DNA of 17,370 nt, taken from contig CAZOMR010000039.1 of assembly GCA_964580655.1 (NCBI GenBank), positions 1 to 17,370 of the forward strand, written 5' to 3'. Below the pieces are notes generated by a model. The model searched no databases. It was not told the origin of the DNA and was given only the letters and a program-made list of their open reading frames with translations. Shown here one piece after another: positions 1-6,673 of this stretch (positions are counted from its first letter, which is position 1; every line of letters starts with the position of its first letter). The position numbers were made by a program, and so were the translations under genes. The DNA comes from CAZOMR01 sp964580655. Lineage in GTDB: Bacteria; RBG-13-61-14; CAZOMR01.

Positions 1-30
1 TAAACCCAAAAAAGGGGTTAAAAAAATGAT

Positions 31-52
31 TCACCAAATATGTCGCACACCC
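31..52 (-). repeat. Left copy of 22-base inverted repeat
   Basis: Read on the minus strand this stretch begins GGGTGTGCGACATA and ends TGGTGA. It matches 20 of 22 bases of a plus-strand copy at 17303-17324. The two copies diverge on both sides. The core TGT-GCG-ACA is itself a short dyad. It may be an end of a dispersed element or a protein-binding site upstream of the first gene. No transposase is visible here. Confidence 0.55.
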
Positions 53-63
53 TTGCAGAGGAC

Positions 64-351
64 ATGTTTAAGATCAGAATCACACACCTAGGTCGAGAAT
101 TCTCTTTGAATAATGGAGTCATCTCTGCTAACATAAAATCAGTGAGAAGTGACGGGTCTAAATTTATTTCTGCGCTGGTCTTGACATTATTGCTATCGGC
201 CCTTGTGATCTTTTCAGGGTATACGAGGGACCGGTGCCAGGCCATGAGGAGCCGTGTGGACCTCAAGAGGATACAGAGCCTGGTGGAAGAGGGTCAGCTT
301 TCCTTCCAGGAGGCCGGGTTTTACGAGGTGATCGAGGATGCTCCCCGGTGA
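64..351 (+). CDS. Small single-pass membrane protein, AmmeMemoRadiSam-linked
   Basis: I do not recognise a named family. The frame is open from ATG 40, but that start lies inside the 22-base repeat. ATG 64 is used here and GTG 142 is also possible; no start has a convincing ribosome site. From ATG 64 the product is 95 residues. It has a charged N-terminus, one hydrophobic segment at about 34-53 (FISALVLTLLLSALVIFSGY) and a charged tail. The tail ends LSFQEAGFYEVIEDAPR (motif at about 79-90). The same SF-x-EA-x-FYE-x-I motif ends the Tat protein at 1387-1596. From memory, full-length AmmeMemoRadiSam radical SAM enzymes carry a similar EA-x-FYE stretch just before their first cysteine motif. 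The radical SAM gene 50 bases downstream lacks it. I infer a membrane tether or partner of that enzyme. The gene looks real because of its hydrophobic segment, its context and the shared motif, but its 5' end is uncertain. Confidence 0.6.
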   Translation: MFKIRITHLGREFSLNNGVISANIKSVRSDGSKFISALVLTLLLSALVIFSGYTRDRCQAMRSRVDLKRIQSLVEEGQLSFQEAGFYEVIEDAPR

Positions 352-401
352 GGGTGGATCAAGTCCTTAATACTGGCCGGCAGGGATAAAGGACAGGGTT
401 C

Positions 402-1382
402 ATGTCATATCCGGCAGTGAGATGTAATCTTTGCCCGCGAGAGTGCGAGCTCTCCCACCTTGAACGAGGGGACTGCCGGGTGCGCATCAATTACCAGGGC
501 AAACTGATAAGCCTTGTCTACGGCAAGCCCTGTGCAGTGCATATTGACCCTATCGAGAAGAAACCGCTGTTCCATTTCCTGCCAGCTACCCGGGTGTTTT
601 CTCTCGCCACTGCGGGCTGTAACCTGCATTGCAAGTTCTGCCAGAACTGGGAGATCTCGCAGATCAATCCCGAGGACACCTCCAACCTGACTCTTGATCC
701 GGACAAGGTGGTGCGGATCGCCCGGAACAAGGGCTGTCAGTCTATCGCATACACCTACTCGGAGCCGATCATCTTCTACGAATACACCTACGATACCTCC
801 GTGCTCGCGCACCAGGCCGGGCTCAGGAATGTGCTCGTCACCGCCGGGTTCATAAACGAGAAGCCGCTTCGCAGGCTCTGCAAGGTGGCCGATGCGGCCA
901 ATGTTGACCTGAAGAGCCTCAGTGATGAATACTACCAGCGCATCTGCTCAGGCAGACTCAAGCCGGTCCTCGATAGCCTCAAGATAATGCAGGAAGAGGG
1001 TGTGTTCATCGAGATCACCAACCTGATCATTCCCACCCTAAACGACGACCCGGACCTTATGCGGCGCATGTGCGACTGGATACTAAACCAGCTAGGCCCG
1101 GAGGCCCCTCTACACTTCTCCCGGTTTCATCCACAGTATAAATTGAGAAACCTGCCGCCCACGCCCGCAGAGGTCCTTCTCCGAGCCAGGGACCAGGCCA
1201 TGGCACAGGGGCTTTATTATGTTTATACAGGCAACATCCCCGGCTCGGGCGGTGAGAACACTATCTGCCCGAACTGCAAAAACGTGGTTATAGAGCGCAT
1301 CGGGTATCATGTCCCTGGCATTCACATCAAGAACGGCACATGTGCCTTTTGCGGAGAAAAGATTCACGGGGTCTGGAGCTAG
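402..1382 (+). CDS. AmmeMemoRadiSam system radical SAM enzyme
   Basis: A 326-residue radical SAM protein related to pyruvate-formate-lyase activating enzymes. It is the radical SAM member of the AmmeMemoRadiSam cassette, whose reaction and substrate are unknown to me. An N-terminal cysteine module comes first (C8, C11, C15, C25), followed by SLVYGKPCAVHIDPIEKKPL. The radical SAM cluster motif is CNLHCKFC (C73, C77, C80), which binds the 4Fe-4S cluster. The C-terminus carries CPNC (289, 292) and CAFC (314, 317), a zinc-ribbon-like pair typical of this family. ATG 402 follows AAAGGACAGG at 388-397. An in-frame TAA at 387-389 rules out a longer form, so the EA-x-FYE leader I expect in full-length relatives is absent. 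That motif is found instead on the small proteins on either side. There is no signal peptide. The neighbouring Memo-AMMECR1 fusion supports the assignment. Confidence 0.93.
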   Translation: MSYPAVRCNLCPRECELSHLERGDCRVRINYQGKLISLVYGKPCAVHIDPIEKKPLFHFLPATRVFSLATAGCNLHCKFCQNWEISQINPEDTSNLTLDPDKVVRIARNKGCQSIAYTYSEPIIFYEYTYDTSVLAHQAGLRNVLVTAGFINEKPLRRLCKVADAANVDLKSLSDEYYQRICSGRLKPVLDSLKIMQEEGVFIEITNLIIPTLNDDPDLMRRMCDWILNQLGPEAPLHFSRFHPQYKLRNLPPTPAEVLLRARDQAMAQGLYYVYTGNIPGSGGENTICPNCKNVVIERIGYHVPGIHIKNGTCAFCGEKIHGVWS

Positions 1383-1386
1383 AATT

Positions 1387-1596
1387 ATGAGCAAACCAGA
1401 TGATTCAAAGGGCGGGTTGGAAATAAGCCGGAGGCGGTTCGGACTCGGCCTGGCCGCAGGTCTCGGCGGGGCATCCATTTTTGCGAAGTTGAAAAATTTC
1501 GTAAAACCCCACACCGGAGTATCTTTTCACGAGGCCGAGTTCTATGAGCGGATTCCACCTGACAAAAAAATCTCGCTAATCGAGGATGAAAAATGA
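1387..1596 (+). CDS. Small Tat-signal protein of the AmmeMemoRadiSam cassette
   Basis: A 69-residue protein with a twin-arginine signal, SRRRFGLGLAAGLGG at residues 14-28, preceded by a polar N-region. The mildly hydrophobic stretch that follows suits a Tat signal or anchor. No clear signal-peptidase site is visible, so it may stay membrane-bound. It has no cysteine, so it is unlikely to carry a cofactor itself. The tail VSFHEAEFYERI (45-56) matches the tail of the first small protein at 8 of 12 positions. ATG 1387 sits 8 bases after GGAG at 1375-1378, inside the end of the radical SAM gene. The stop overlaps the next start by four bases (ATGA at 1593-1596), which suggests translational coupling to the Memo-AMMECR1 gene. 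I infer a Tat adaptor or tether that binds a folded cassette enzyme through its tail. It could instead be a substrate. Confidence 0.8.
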   Translation: MSKPDDSKGGLEISRRRFGLGLAAGLGGASIFAKLKNFVKPHTGVSFHEAEFYERIPPDKKISLIEDEK

Positions 1597-3179
1597 GAAG
1601 ATTATTATTGAGCATGGTAGTGATTATGGCGCTTGCGCTTTGCCTTTCAGAATGCAGGCGCAAGGAAGAGGAGCCGGAGAAGGCGGACGAGGAGAGAGCG
1701 CTGGCCAGGAAGGCTAAGCCGGATATCCAGGAGCCGATAGTAGCCGGAGGGTTTTATCCGGCAAGGCCCGGAGAGCTGAGTGCGCAGATCAACCAGTTTA
1801 TGGATGACGCGGACCTGAAGGACCTCTCCGGAAAACCCTTTGGCTTCATGGTCCCTCATGCCGGCTATGTCTATTCCGGCCCCACTGCGGCTTATGTCTA
1901 CAAGGCCATCAGCGCTAACAGGATCAAGCGCTTTATCATACTCGCACCATCCCATCGAATGTACGCGGATATGGCATCGGTCCTGGATAAAGACTACTAC
2001 CGCACCCCTCTCGGGCTTGTTAAGATTGACCGGAAGAAAGTCAAAGAACTCATCGGCAAAAAGTCTTGGATCGCATACGAGCCTGCACTCTTTGACCAGG
2101 AACACTCCGTGGAGGTAGAACTCCCATTTCTACAGGTGGCTGTAGGAGAGGGGCTTGAGATAGTGCCGATCGTTATCGGCACCCCCAGGCTAGAGTTCGC
2201 CCAGAAATTGGCCGTGGTCCTGGACCAGGTTTTTACCGGAGAAGAGGTTATCTTTCTCGCATCCTCGGACATGTCCCATTACTATTCTTACGATGTTGCG
2301 AACACCATGGACGCACTCGCGCTCTCTCGCATACTCAACATGGATATTCAGCTTCTTGAAGATGATTTCCGCCATAAGAGAGCGCAATGCTGTGGGGCCG
2401 GACCGCTCTTCACCCTGATGAGCCTGTTTGCACGCCGAGGCGGAATCAGGGTAGAGGTCCTTGATTACCGCAACTCCGGGGATACTGCCGGCTCTATGTC
2501 CAGGGTCGTCGGATACGGCGCGGTGGCCTTCATCCTCACTGGCGAGGAAAAGCCGATAGAGCCGGGCAGGGAGGAAGCTGAATTGCAAAAGGAGCTCAAA
2601 TTGATTCCGCCTGATGATTATGACATTACCCTGGAGGACAAGAAATCACTCATGCGGATAGCACGGGAGACCGTGGAGATGTATGTCCGCGAGAATAAAA
2701 TCCCTGATGTAAAGGTTGATTCAGAGAAGCTGTTGGAAAAGGGTGCGGCATTTGTTACCCTGAAGAAGCACGGCCAGCTTCGCGGATGTATAGGCCACCT
2801 GGTGGCCAGGGTGCCGCTTTTTCTCTGCGTGCGAGATGTTGCGGCCAGTGCGGCCAGGCACGACATGCGCTTCCAACCGGTCAGCCCGGAGGAGTTGCCG
2901 GACCTGGAATACGAGATCTCCGTGCTCACGCCGATGAAGGTGGTCAAGAACCTCGGAGAAATCATGGTCGGCAGAGACGGCCTGGAGATGGAATACGGTG
3001 CCCGCCGCGGAGTCCTCCTTCCCCAGGTGCCCCTGGAGCAGGGATGGGGCAGGGAAGAATTCCTTAGCCACACCTGTATGAAGGCCGGCATGGACCCGGA
3101 CTGCTGGAATACAGGCAAGGTCAAGATCAGTCGGTTCCAGGCTCTGGTGTTCTCGGAAAAAGACCTGAAACAGCAATAA
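1593..3179 (+). CDS. Memo-AMMECR1 fusion (AmmeMemoRadiSam proteins B and A)
   Basis: A 528-residue fusion of two cassette proteins that are often separate. The N-terminus (MRRLLLSMVVIMALALCLSEC) looks like an export signal. Neither C17 nor C21 sits in a canonical lipobox, because C21 has Glu at -1, so a signal anchor or degenerate lipoprotein signal is possible. The Memo domain is at about 45-318. It contains PHAGYVYSG (H89), LAPSHR (H121), EHSVEVELPF (H171), SSDMSHY (D226, H229) and CCG (C266, C267), the positions that form the metal-site pocket in Memo relatives of class III dioxygenases. The AMMECR1 domain is at about 345-525 and carries the family signature LRGCIG at 396-401. The molecular function of both domains is unresolved. 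ATG 1593 has GAGGA at 1582-1586. The export signal is odd beside a cytoplasm-type radical SAM enzyme and fits membrane placement of the whole cassette. Confidence 0.93.
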   Translation: MRRLLLSMVVIMALALCLSECRRKEEEPEKADEERALARKAKPDIQEPIVAGGFYPARPGELSAQINQFMDDADLKDLSGKPFGFMVPHAGYVYSGPTAAYVYKAISANRIKRFIILAPSHRMYADMASVLDKDYYRTPLGLVKIDRKKVKELIGKKSWIAYEPALFDQEHSVEVELPFLQVAVGEGLEIVPIVIGTPRLEFAQKLAVVLDQVFTGEEVIFLASSDMSHYYSYDVANTMDALALSRILNMDIQLLEDDFRHKRAQCCGAGPLFTLMSLFARRGGIRVEVLDYRNSGDTAGSMSRVVGYGAVAFILTGEEKPIEPGREEAELQKELKLIPPDDYDITLEDKKSLMRIARETVEMYVRENKIPDVKVDSEKLLEKGAAFVTLKKHGQLRGCIGHLVARVPLFLCVRDVAASAARHDMRFQPVSPEELPDLEYEISVLTPMKVVKNLGEIMVGRDGLEMEYGARRGVLLPQVPLEQGWGREEFLSHTCMKAGMDPDCWNTGKVKISRFQALVFSEKDLKQQ

Positions 3180-3182
3180 TAT

Positions 3183-3211
3183 TTGGCTCAAATGCTGGAA
3201 CATGATAAAAT
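3183..3211 (+). promoter_or_regulatory. Putative sigma-70 promoter, extended -10
   Basis: TTGGCT (3183-3188), a 17-base spacer and TAAAAT (3206-3211) preceded by TG, which gives an extended -10 (TGATAAAAT). It lies just after the Memo-AMMECR1 stop and ahead of the gene starting at 3237. The 11-mer CATGATAAAAT recurs upstream of the glycosyltransferase at 5243-5253. Found by eye only. Confidence 0.4.
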
Positions 3212-3236
3212 AGTCTAGACTCCTGAGGTGGAAGCA

Positions 3237-3572
3237 GTGGCAAGGCGAAAGAAGAAGCGGCTTGGAAGGTGGATCGTAATACTCTTTGTTCTTATCGGGG
3301 CAGGGGCGGTCTGGGTTGTTGCCTTTCAAGGAGGAAGCAAAAAAGATATAGGCCACCTGGTCAAGAAGGAGCTCTCTATGATGGTTGACCGGGTGGATGA
3401 GCTGGTATCAGCCATCAAAGACCGAGAAGGCCGGGAGACCCCGGCACCGAAGGTGTCGAAGCCTATCCCTGAAATTCCCGAACTCTCGAAACCTCCCATG
3501 TCAAAACCAATTTCTGCCAAGGATAAAGCAAAGCTGGAGAAGATTCTCGAAAAGTCCAATCGCACGCCTTGA
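3237..3572 (+). CDS. Single-pass membrane protein with Lys/Pro-rich tail, unknown function
   Basis: I do not recognise this protein. GTG 3237 is preferred because GAGGTGG (3225-3231) sits 5 bases before it. GTG 3228 would place that site inside the gene. The product is 111 residues. It has a strongly basic N-terminus (ARRKKKRLGR), one membrane helix at about 12-30, then a soluble part. The soluble part first forms a charged, probably helical stretch (KKELSMMVDRVDELVSAIKD), then a low-complexity segment rich in SKP and IPE units, then a short charged helix. Basic residues before the helix place the tail outside the cytoplasm. It is followed after 21 bases by a 40-residue membrane miniprotein and then by putP, so it probably shares their transcript. 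It could be a transporter accessory protein, but nothing in the sequence proves this. Confidence 0.7.
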   Translation: MARRKKKRLGRWIVILFVLIGAGAVWVVAFQGGSKKDIGHLVKKELSMMVDRVDELVSAIKDREGRETPAPKVSKPIPEIPELSKPPMSKPISAKDKAKLEKILEKSNRTP

Positions 3573-3593
3573 CCAGCCTCTTAAGGAGTAAAT

Positions 3594-3716
3594 ATGGTTG
3601 ACGGTCCCGGTATTCTTGACTGGGCGATCCTGCTTCTTCCGCCTTTTCTCTTTATCCTGGCCGCTTTTCTGTTCTACATCTTCACATCCCCTTCACGGTC
3701 ATCGAACTCGGAATAA
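3594..3716 (+). CDS. 40-residue membrane miniprotein upstream of putP
   Basis: A short gene with a strong ribosome site, AAGGAG at 3583-3588, placed 5 bases before ATG 3594. It encodes 40 residues: a short polar start (MVDGPGILD), one hydrophobic helix at about 10-31 containing a double proline, and a Ser-rich polar end. The TAA at 3714-3716 lies two bases before the putP ATG, so translation is probably coupled. Small membrane proteins encoded just upstream of sodium/solute symporters are known, for example YjcH with ActP and YhdT with PanF. NCBI also names a family of very short symporter accessory proteins, which this protein does not obviously match in sequence. I infer a small subunit or assembly partner of PutP. 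Confidence 0.72.
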   Translation: MVDGPGILDWAILLLPPFLFILAAFLFYIFTSPSRSSNSE

Positions 3717-3718
3717 TA

Positions 3719-5185
3719 ATGGATAACCCGAGTCTCACTATCTCCTTTGCCGTGTACCTCTCGTTGCTGGTGGTGATCGGCCTTTTCGCCTACCGCTTTT
3801 CTCACAACCTTGAGGACTTTATCCTTGCCGGAAGGAGACTCGGGCCGTGGGTGGTGGCGATCAGCGCGGTGGCATCTGACATGAGCGGCTGGCTCCTGCT
3901 CGGTCTACCCGGTGAGGCCTTTCGGCAAGGTCTGAGCCTGGCATGGGTCTTGATCGGGTGCATGGCCGGGACTTTCTTCAACTGGACAGTGCTCGCAAAG
4001 AGGTTACGCAGGTATTCTGAAATACTCGGCGCAATAACCCTCCCTGATTTCCTCCAGGAGCGCTTCCGGGGCCAGGGCGCGATCACCCTGAGGCTGGCCT
4101 CGCTCGCCGTGATAGTGGTCTTTTATACCCTTTACATCGCGGCGCAGTTCAAGGCCGCGGGAAAGACCATCTCCAGCACTTTTCCGCTTGACTATCACCA
4201 GGCCGTGGTCCTTGGCGCGGCCGTGATCATCTTCTATACCATGATGGGCGGGTTCTTTGCCGTGGCATGGACAGACCTTTTTCAGGGCCTCCTGATGGTC
4301 CTTATAGCTGTGGCCCTGCCTGTGATAGGCATCATCAAGATGGGAGGACTCCATGAATTGACACAGACCCTGAGCGAGGTCAACCCGGAGATGCTCAGCG
4401 TGAACGGAGGAATGACCGGCTGGGCCCTTTGGGGCACCCTGATCCTCGGAGGCCTGGCCTGGGGTCTCGGATACCCGGGTCAGCCGCATATCGTGGTCAG
4501 GTTCATGGCCATCAGGAAAACAGAGGAACTCAGGCGGTCCACCCTGATCTCCATGATCTGGGTTGTTCTCGCACTCTACGGATGCATGATGGTGGGACTG
4601 GTTGGTCTTAATGCCCTGGGTCCGCAAGTGGATGACCCGGAGACTGTGCTTCCCCTGCTTGCAACCAGGTTTCTGCCCGGCTGGCTGGCAGGAGTTGCAA
4701 TAGCCGCAGTGGCCGCGGCGATCATGTCAACAGTGGATTCCCAGGTCCTTGTCCTGACCTCCGCGATAATGGAGGACTTCTACCGGAAAATAATTCATTC
4801 AAAAGCCTCGGACAGGCTGTGCCTGGCTTTGAGCCGGATTATCACCCTGGGTATAGGCATGGCCGCGGTCTTGCTTGCATGGAACCAGTCCGGAGGCGTG
4901 TTCAAATTTGTCCAGTATGCCTGGGGAGGCCTGGCCGCCGGGTTCGGGCCGGCATTGATAATGACTCTCCGCTGGAAGAGAACAACCCCCTGGGGAGTGG
5001 CCGCCGGCATGATAACAGGGCTCCTTGTCATCATCATCTGGCACAATGTCCCATCCCTCAGCGGCCTCATCTGGGAGCTTGTCCCCGCATTCGGCCTCAG
5101 CATGACCGTCATCATCATCGTGAGCATCCTCACAAAGCCGCCCGGGACCCAGGTGCTCAAGGACTTCGAGCAGGCGCGAAGGTGA
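3719..5185 (+). CDS. putP: Sodium/proline symporter (SSS family)
   Basis: A 488-residue inner-membrane symporter of the sodium:solute symporter family, taking up L-proline with Na+. The PutP signature SDMSGWLLLGLPGEAF starts at about residue 53. D54 and S56 correspond to the sodium- and proline-site residues of the E. coli protein. GWGLGYPGQPHIVVRFMAI lies in the middle of the protein. The MSTVDSQVLVLTSAIMEDFYRK region matches the TM9 sodium-site helix and its ST pair. The hydrophobic profile suits about 13 helices and the length is normal. ATG 3719 has only weak GGA upstream, which suits coupling to the miniprotein ending two bases earlier. Exact substrate assignment within the family is by motif only. 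ProC elsewhere in the window makes proline but is not in the same operon. Confidence 0.9.
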   Translation: MDNPSLTISFAVYLSLLVVIGLFAYRFSHNLEDFILAGRRLGPWVVAISAVASDMSGWLLLGLPGEAFRQGLSLAWVLIGCMAGTFFNWTVLAKRLRRYSEILGAITLPDFLQERFRGQGAITLRLASLAVIVVFYTLYIAAQFKAAGKTISSTFPLDYHQAVVLGAAVIIFYTMMGGFFAVAWTDLFQGLLMVLIAVALPVIGIIKMGGLHELTQTLSEVNPEMLSVNGGMTGWALWGTLILGGLAWGLGYPGQPHIVVRFMAIRKTEELRRSTLISMIWVVLALYGCMMVGLVGLNALGPQVDDPETVLPLLATRFLPGWLAGVAIAAVAAAIMSTVDSQVLVLTSAIMEDFYRKIIHSKASDRLCLALSRIITLGIGMAAVLLAWNQSGGVFKFVQYAWGGLAAGFGPALIMTLRWKRTTPWGVAAGMITGLLVIIIWHNVPSLSGLIWELVPAFGLSMTVIIIVSILTKPPGTQVLKDFEQARR

Positions 5186-5219
5186 TAGTGAAGCATTTAG
5201 GGGGTTAAAGTAATCGCAA

Positions 5220-5234
5220 AAGCTTAGCAAGCTT
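5220..5234. promoter_or_regulatory. AAGCTT-AGC-AAGCTT dyad upstream of the glycosyltransferase
   Basis: Two AAGCTT units flank AGC and form a perfect 15-base dyad that is also a direct repeat. It overlaps the proposed -35 of the next promoter. It could be an operator or a weak hairpin after putP, but no T-run follows it, so a terminator role is unlikely. Confidence 0.3.
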
Positions 5235-5253
5235 CTGATTCTCATGATAAAAT
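5224..5253 (+). promoter_or_regulatory. Putative extended -10 promoter of the glycosyltransferase
   Basis: TTAGCA (5224-5229), an 18-base spacer and TAAAAT (5248-5253) with TG in front. It shares the 11-mer CATGATAAAAT with 3201-3211. The predicted transcript start is near 5260, only a few bases before ATG 5263, and no ribosome site is visible, so the mRNA may be leaderless. Confidence 0.4.
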
Positions 5254-5262
5254 GTATTACTG

Positions 5263-6525
5263 ATGCGGATCGCGCTACTCAGCTACCGGGGCAATATGTA
5301 TTGTGGGGGCCAGGGTGTTTACCTTTACCATCTCTCAAGGGCCCTGGCCGGGTGCGGCCATGATGTCTCGATCCTGGTCGGCCCGCCTTATCCTGCTGAA
5401 ACGCCGTGGGCAAGGGTATATCGGCTCCACGATGAGAATTTCATCAACCGTGCTCAGAATTTTCTTCCTGAACCTGATCCACTGTCCATGTTTCAGCCTC
5501 TACATTTCTGCGAATTCGCGCTTTCGCGACTCGGGCCGAACCCGGAGATGCTGGCCTTCAGCCTCCGAGCCTTCCGCCTGATCAGGACCATCAATCGCGA
5601 TAAGCCTTTTGACATCGTGCACGACAACCAATGCCTGGGCTATGGTTTATACCTTATCCGCTCGCTCGGTCTCGCTACCGTGGCCACCATTCATCACCCT
5701 CTCCAGATTGATCGCAAACAAGACCTGCTCCAGCCCTCCGGGTCCGCAGGACTTGCCGGTGTTGCCACAAAAGCAAAACGAGCATTGTATTACCCGCTAT
5801 TCATGCAGGGATGGGTGGCAAGGCGTCTTGATCGCATCATCACTGTCTCGGATTTCTCCCGAAATCTCGTGGCACAAACCTACCGTCTTGATAAGTCGCG
5901 CCTTAGCACGGTTTATAACGGTGTGGATCACCTGACCTTCAGGCCTTTGCCCCGGCCTGCAAAAAAGCGCGGCGGAATACTTTTTGTCGGAAGCAGTGAG
6001 GACAGGAAGAAGGGCATATTGTATCTGCTTCGCGCCATGCGCCTTGTAAATGACCGGTCTCTTCATCTGGTGATAGTGGACGGCCGGCTTTACCCCGGTC
6101 GCGTTTATGCCAGGAACCTTGTCAGGGAATTGGGTCTTTCTGCCCAGGTAAGTTTTCGTGAAAAGGTATCCTTGCCGGAGTTGATCTCCGAATACCATCA
6201 AGCCGAGGTCGCGGTTCTGCCGAGCTTGTTTGAAGGCTTCGGGCTTCCGGCCCTGGAGGCCATGGCCTGCGGCACTCCCTTGATCGCTACCAGTGCGGGT
6301 GCGCTTCCCGAGGTTACGGGTCCGGACGGAGAGGCCGCTCTCGTTGTCCCCCCCGGGGATGAGGGGGCGCTTGCCCGGGCTCTTCGCACCATTCTCAAAA
6401 ACCCATCACTTCAACATCGGCTCTCGCACGCGGCACGCAGTCGCGCGGAAAGACTCTTCTCGTGGGAGCGAGCGGCATCAAGCATGGAGAAAATCTACAA
6501 AGAGGCTATTGAATCCTTTTCTTGA
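5263..6525 (+). CDS. GT4-family glycosyltransferase (GT-B fold)
   Basis: A 420-residue retaining glycosyltransferase of the GT4 type, probably acting on a nucleotide sugar at the cytoplasmic face of the membrane. The N-terminal domain starts MRIALLSYRG followed by a Gly-rich GGQGVYLYHLSRAL loop, as in the acceptor half of GT-B enzymes. A central VYNGVDHLTFRP is the typical domain linker. The C-terminal half holds ILFVGSSEDRKKGI and EGFGLPALEA (about 324-333), the E-x7-E motif that contacts the donor sugar, followed by MACGTP. The acceptor and the sugar cannot be told from sequence. No other cell-wall or capsule genes lie next to it. GlgA is two genes downstream, but nothing shows that they share a pathway. 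ATG 5263 has no ribosome site. Confidence 0.88.
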   Translation: MRIALLSYRGNMYCGGQGVYLYHLSRALAGCGHDVSILVGPPYPAETPWARVYRLHDENFINRAQNFLPEPDPLSMFQPLHFCEFALSRLGPNPEMLAFSLRAFRLIRTINRDKPFDIVHDNQCLGYGLYLIRSLGLATVATIHHPLQIDRKQDLLQPSGSAGLAGVATKAKRALYYPLFMQGWVARRLDRIITVSDFSRNLVAQTYRLDKSRLSTVYNGVDHLTFRPLPRPAKKRGGILFVGSSEDRKKGILYLLRAMRLVNDRSLHLVIVDGRLYPGRVYARNLVRELGLSAQVSFREKVSLPELISEYHQAEVAVLPSLFEGFGLPALEAMACGTPLIATSAGALPEVTGPDGEAALVVPPGDEGALARALRTILKNPSLQHRLSHAARSRAERLFSWERAASSMEKIYKEAIESFS

Positions 6526-6574
6526 ATTTTTGTGCCAGAACAGAAAAAATGTGATATGTCAACTCACCAAAGGC

Positions 6575-6656
6575 GGTGTCGAAAAAACCTCTCCCATCGC
6601 AGGGAGGGGAAACATAGTTGAATTAGATTGATGTTGAAAGGGAGTTCTTCGACACC
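6575..6656. repeat. 82-base inverted-repeat element (MITE-like or structured leader)
   Basis: The ends are perfect 9-base inverted repeats, GGTGTCGAA at 6575-6583 and TTCGACACC at 6648-6656. Inside, CCTCTCCC (6588-6595) can pair with GGGAGGGG (6602-6609) around ATCGCA, with one T-G pair. It can also pair partly with GGGAG at 6640-6644 or with GGGAG at 6664-6668 in the next gene's ribosome site. There is no coding content and no clear target duplication. It ends 17 bases before the barrel gene's ATG. Either a miniature inverted-repeat element or a folded 5' leader fits. Confidence 0.6.
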
Positions 6657-6673
6657 CTCTGAAGGGAGTGGGA

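Noticed and set aside
1..20. AACCC/GGGTT hairpin followed by A-rich sequence at the window start
   Set aside because: Five-base stem; the T-run lies on the wrong side for a minus-strand terminator and the plus strand has A, not T, after it.
351..402. Frameshift splitting an originally longer radical SAM gene
   Set aside because: The upstream frame has its own stop, the 50-base gap contains a ribosome site for ATG 402 and an in-frame stop, and a second gene with the same tail exists downstream; separate genes fit better than a sequencing error.
2721..3356. Open frame of 211 codons on the minus strand opposite the AMMECR1 domain
   Set aside because: Shadow of the Memo-AMMECR1 gene with no recognisable motif.
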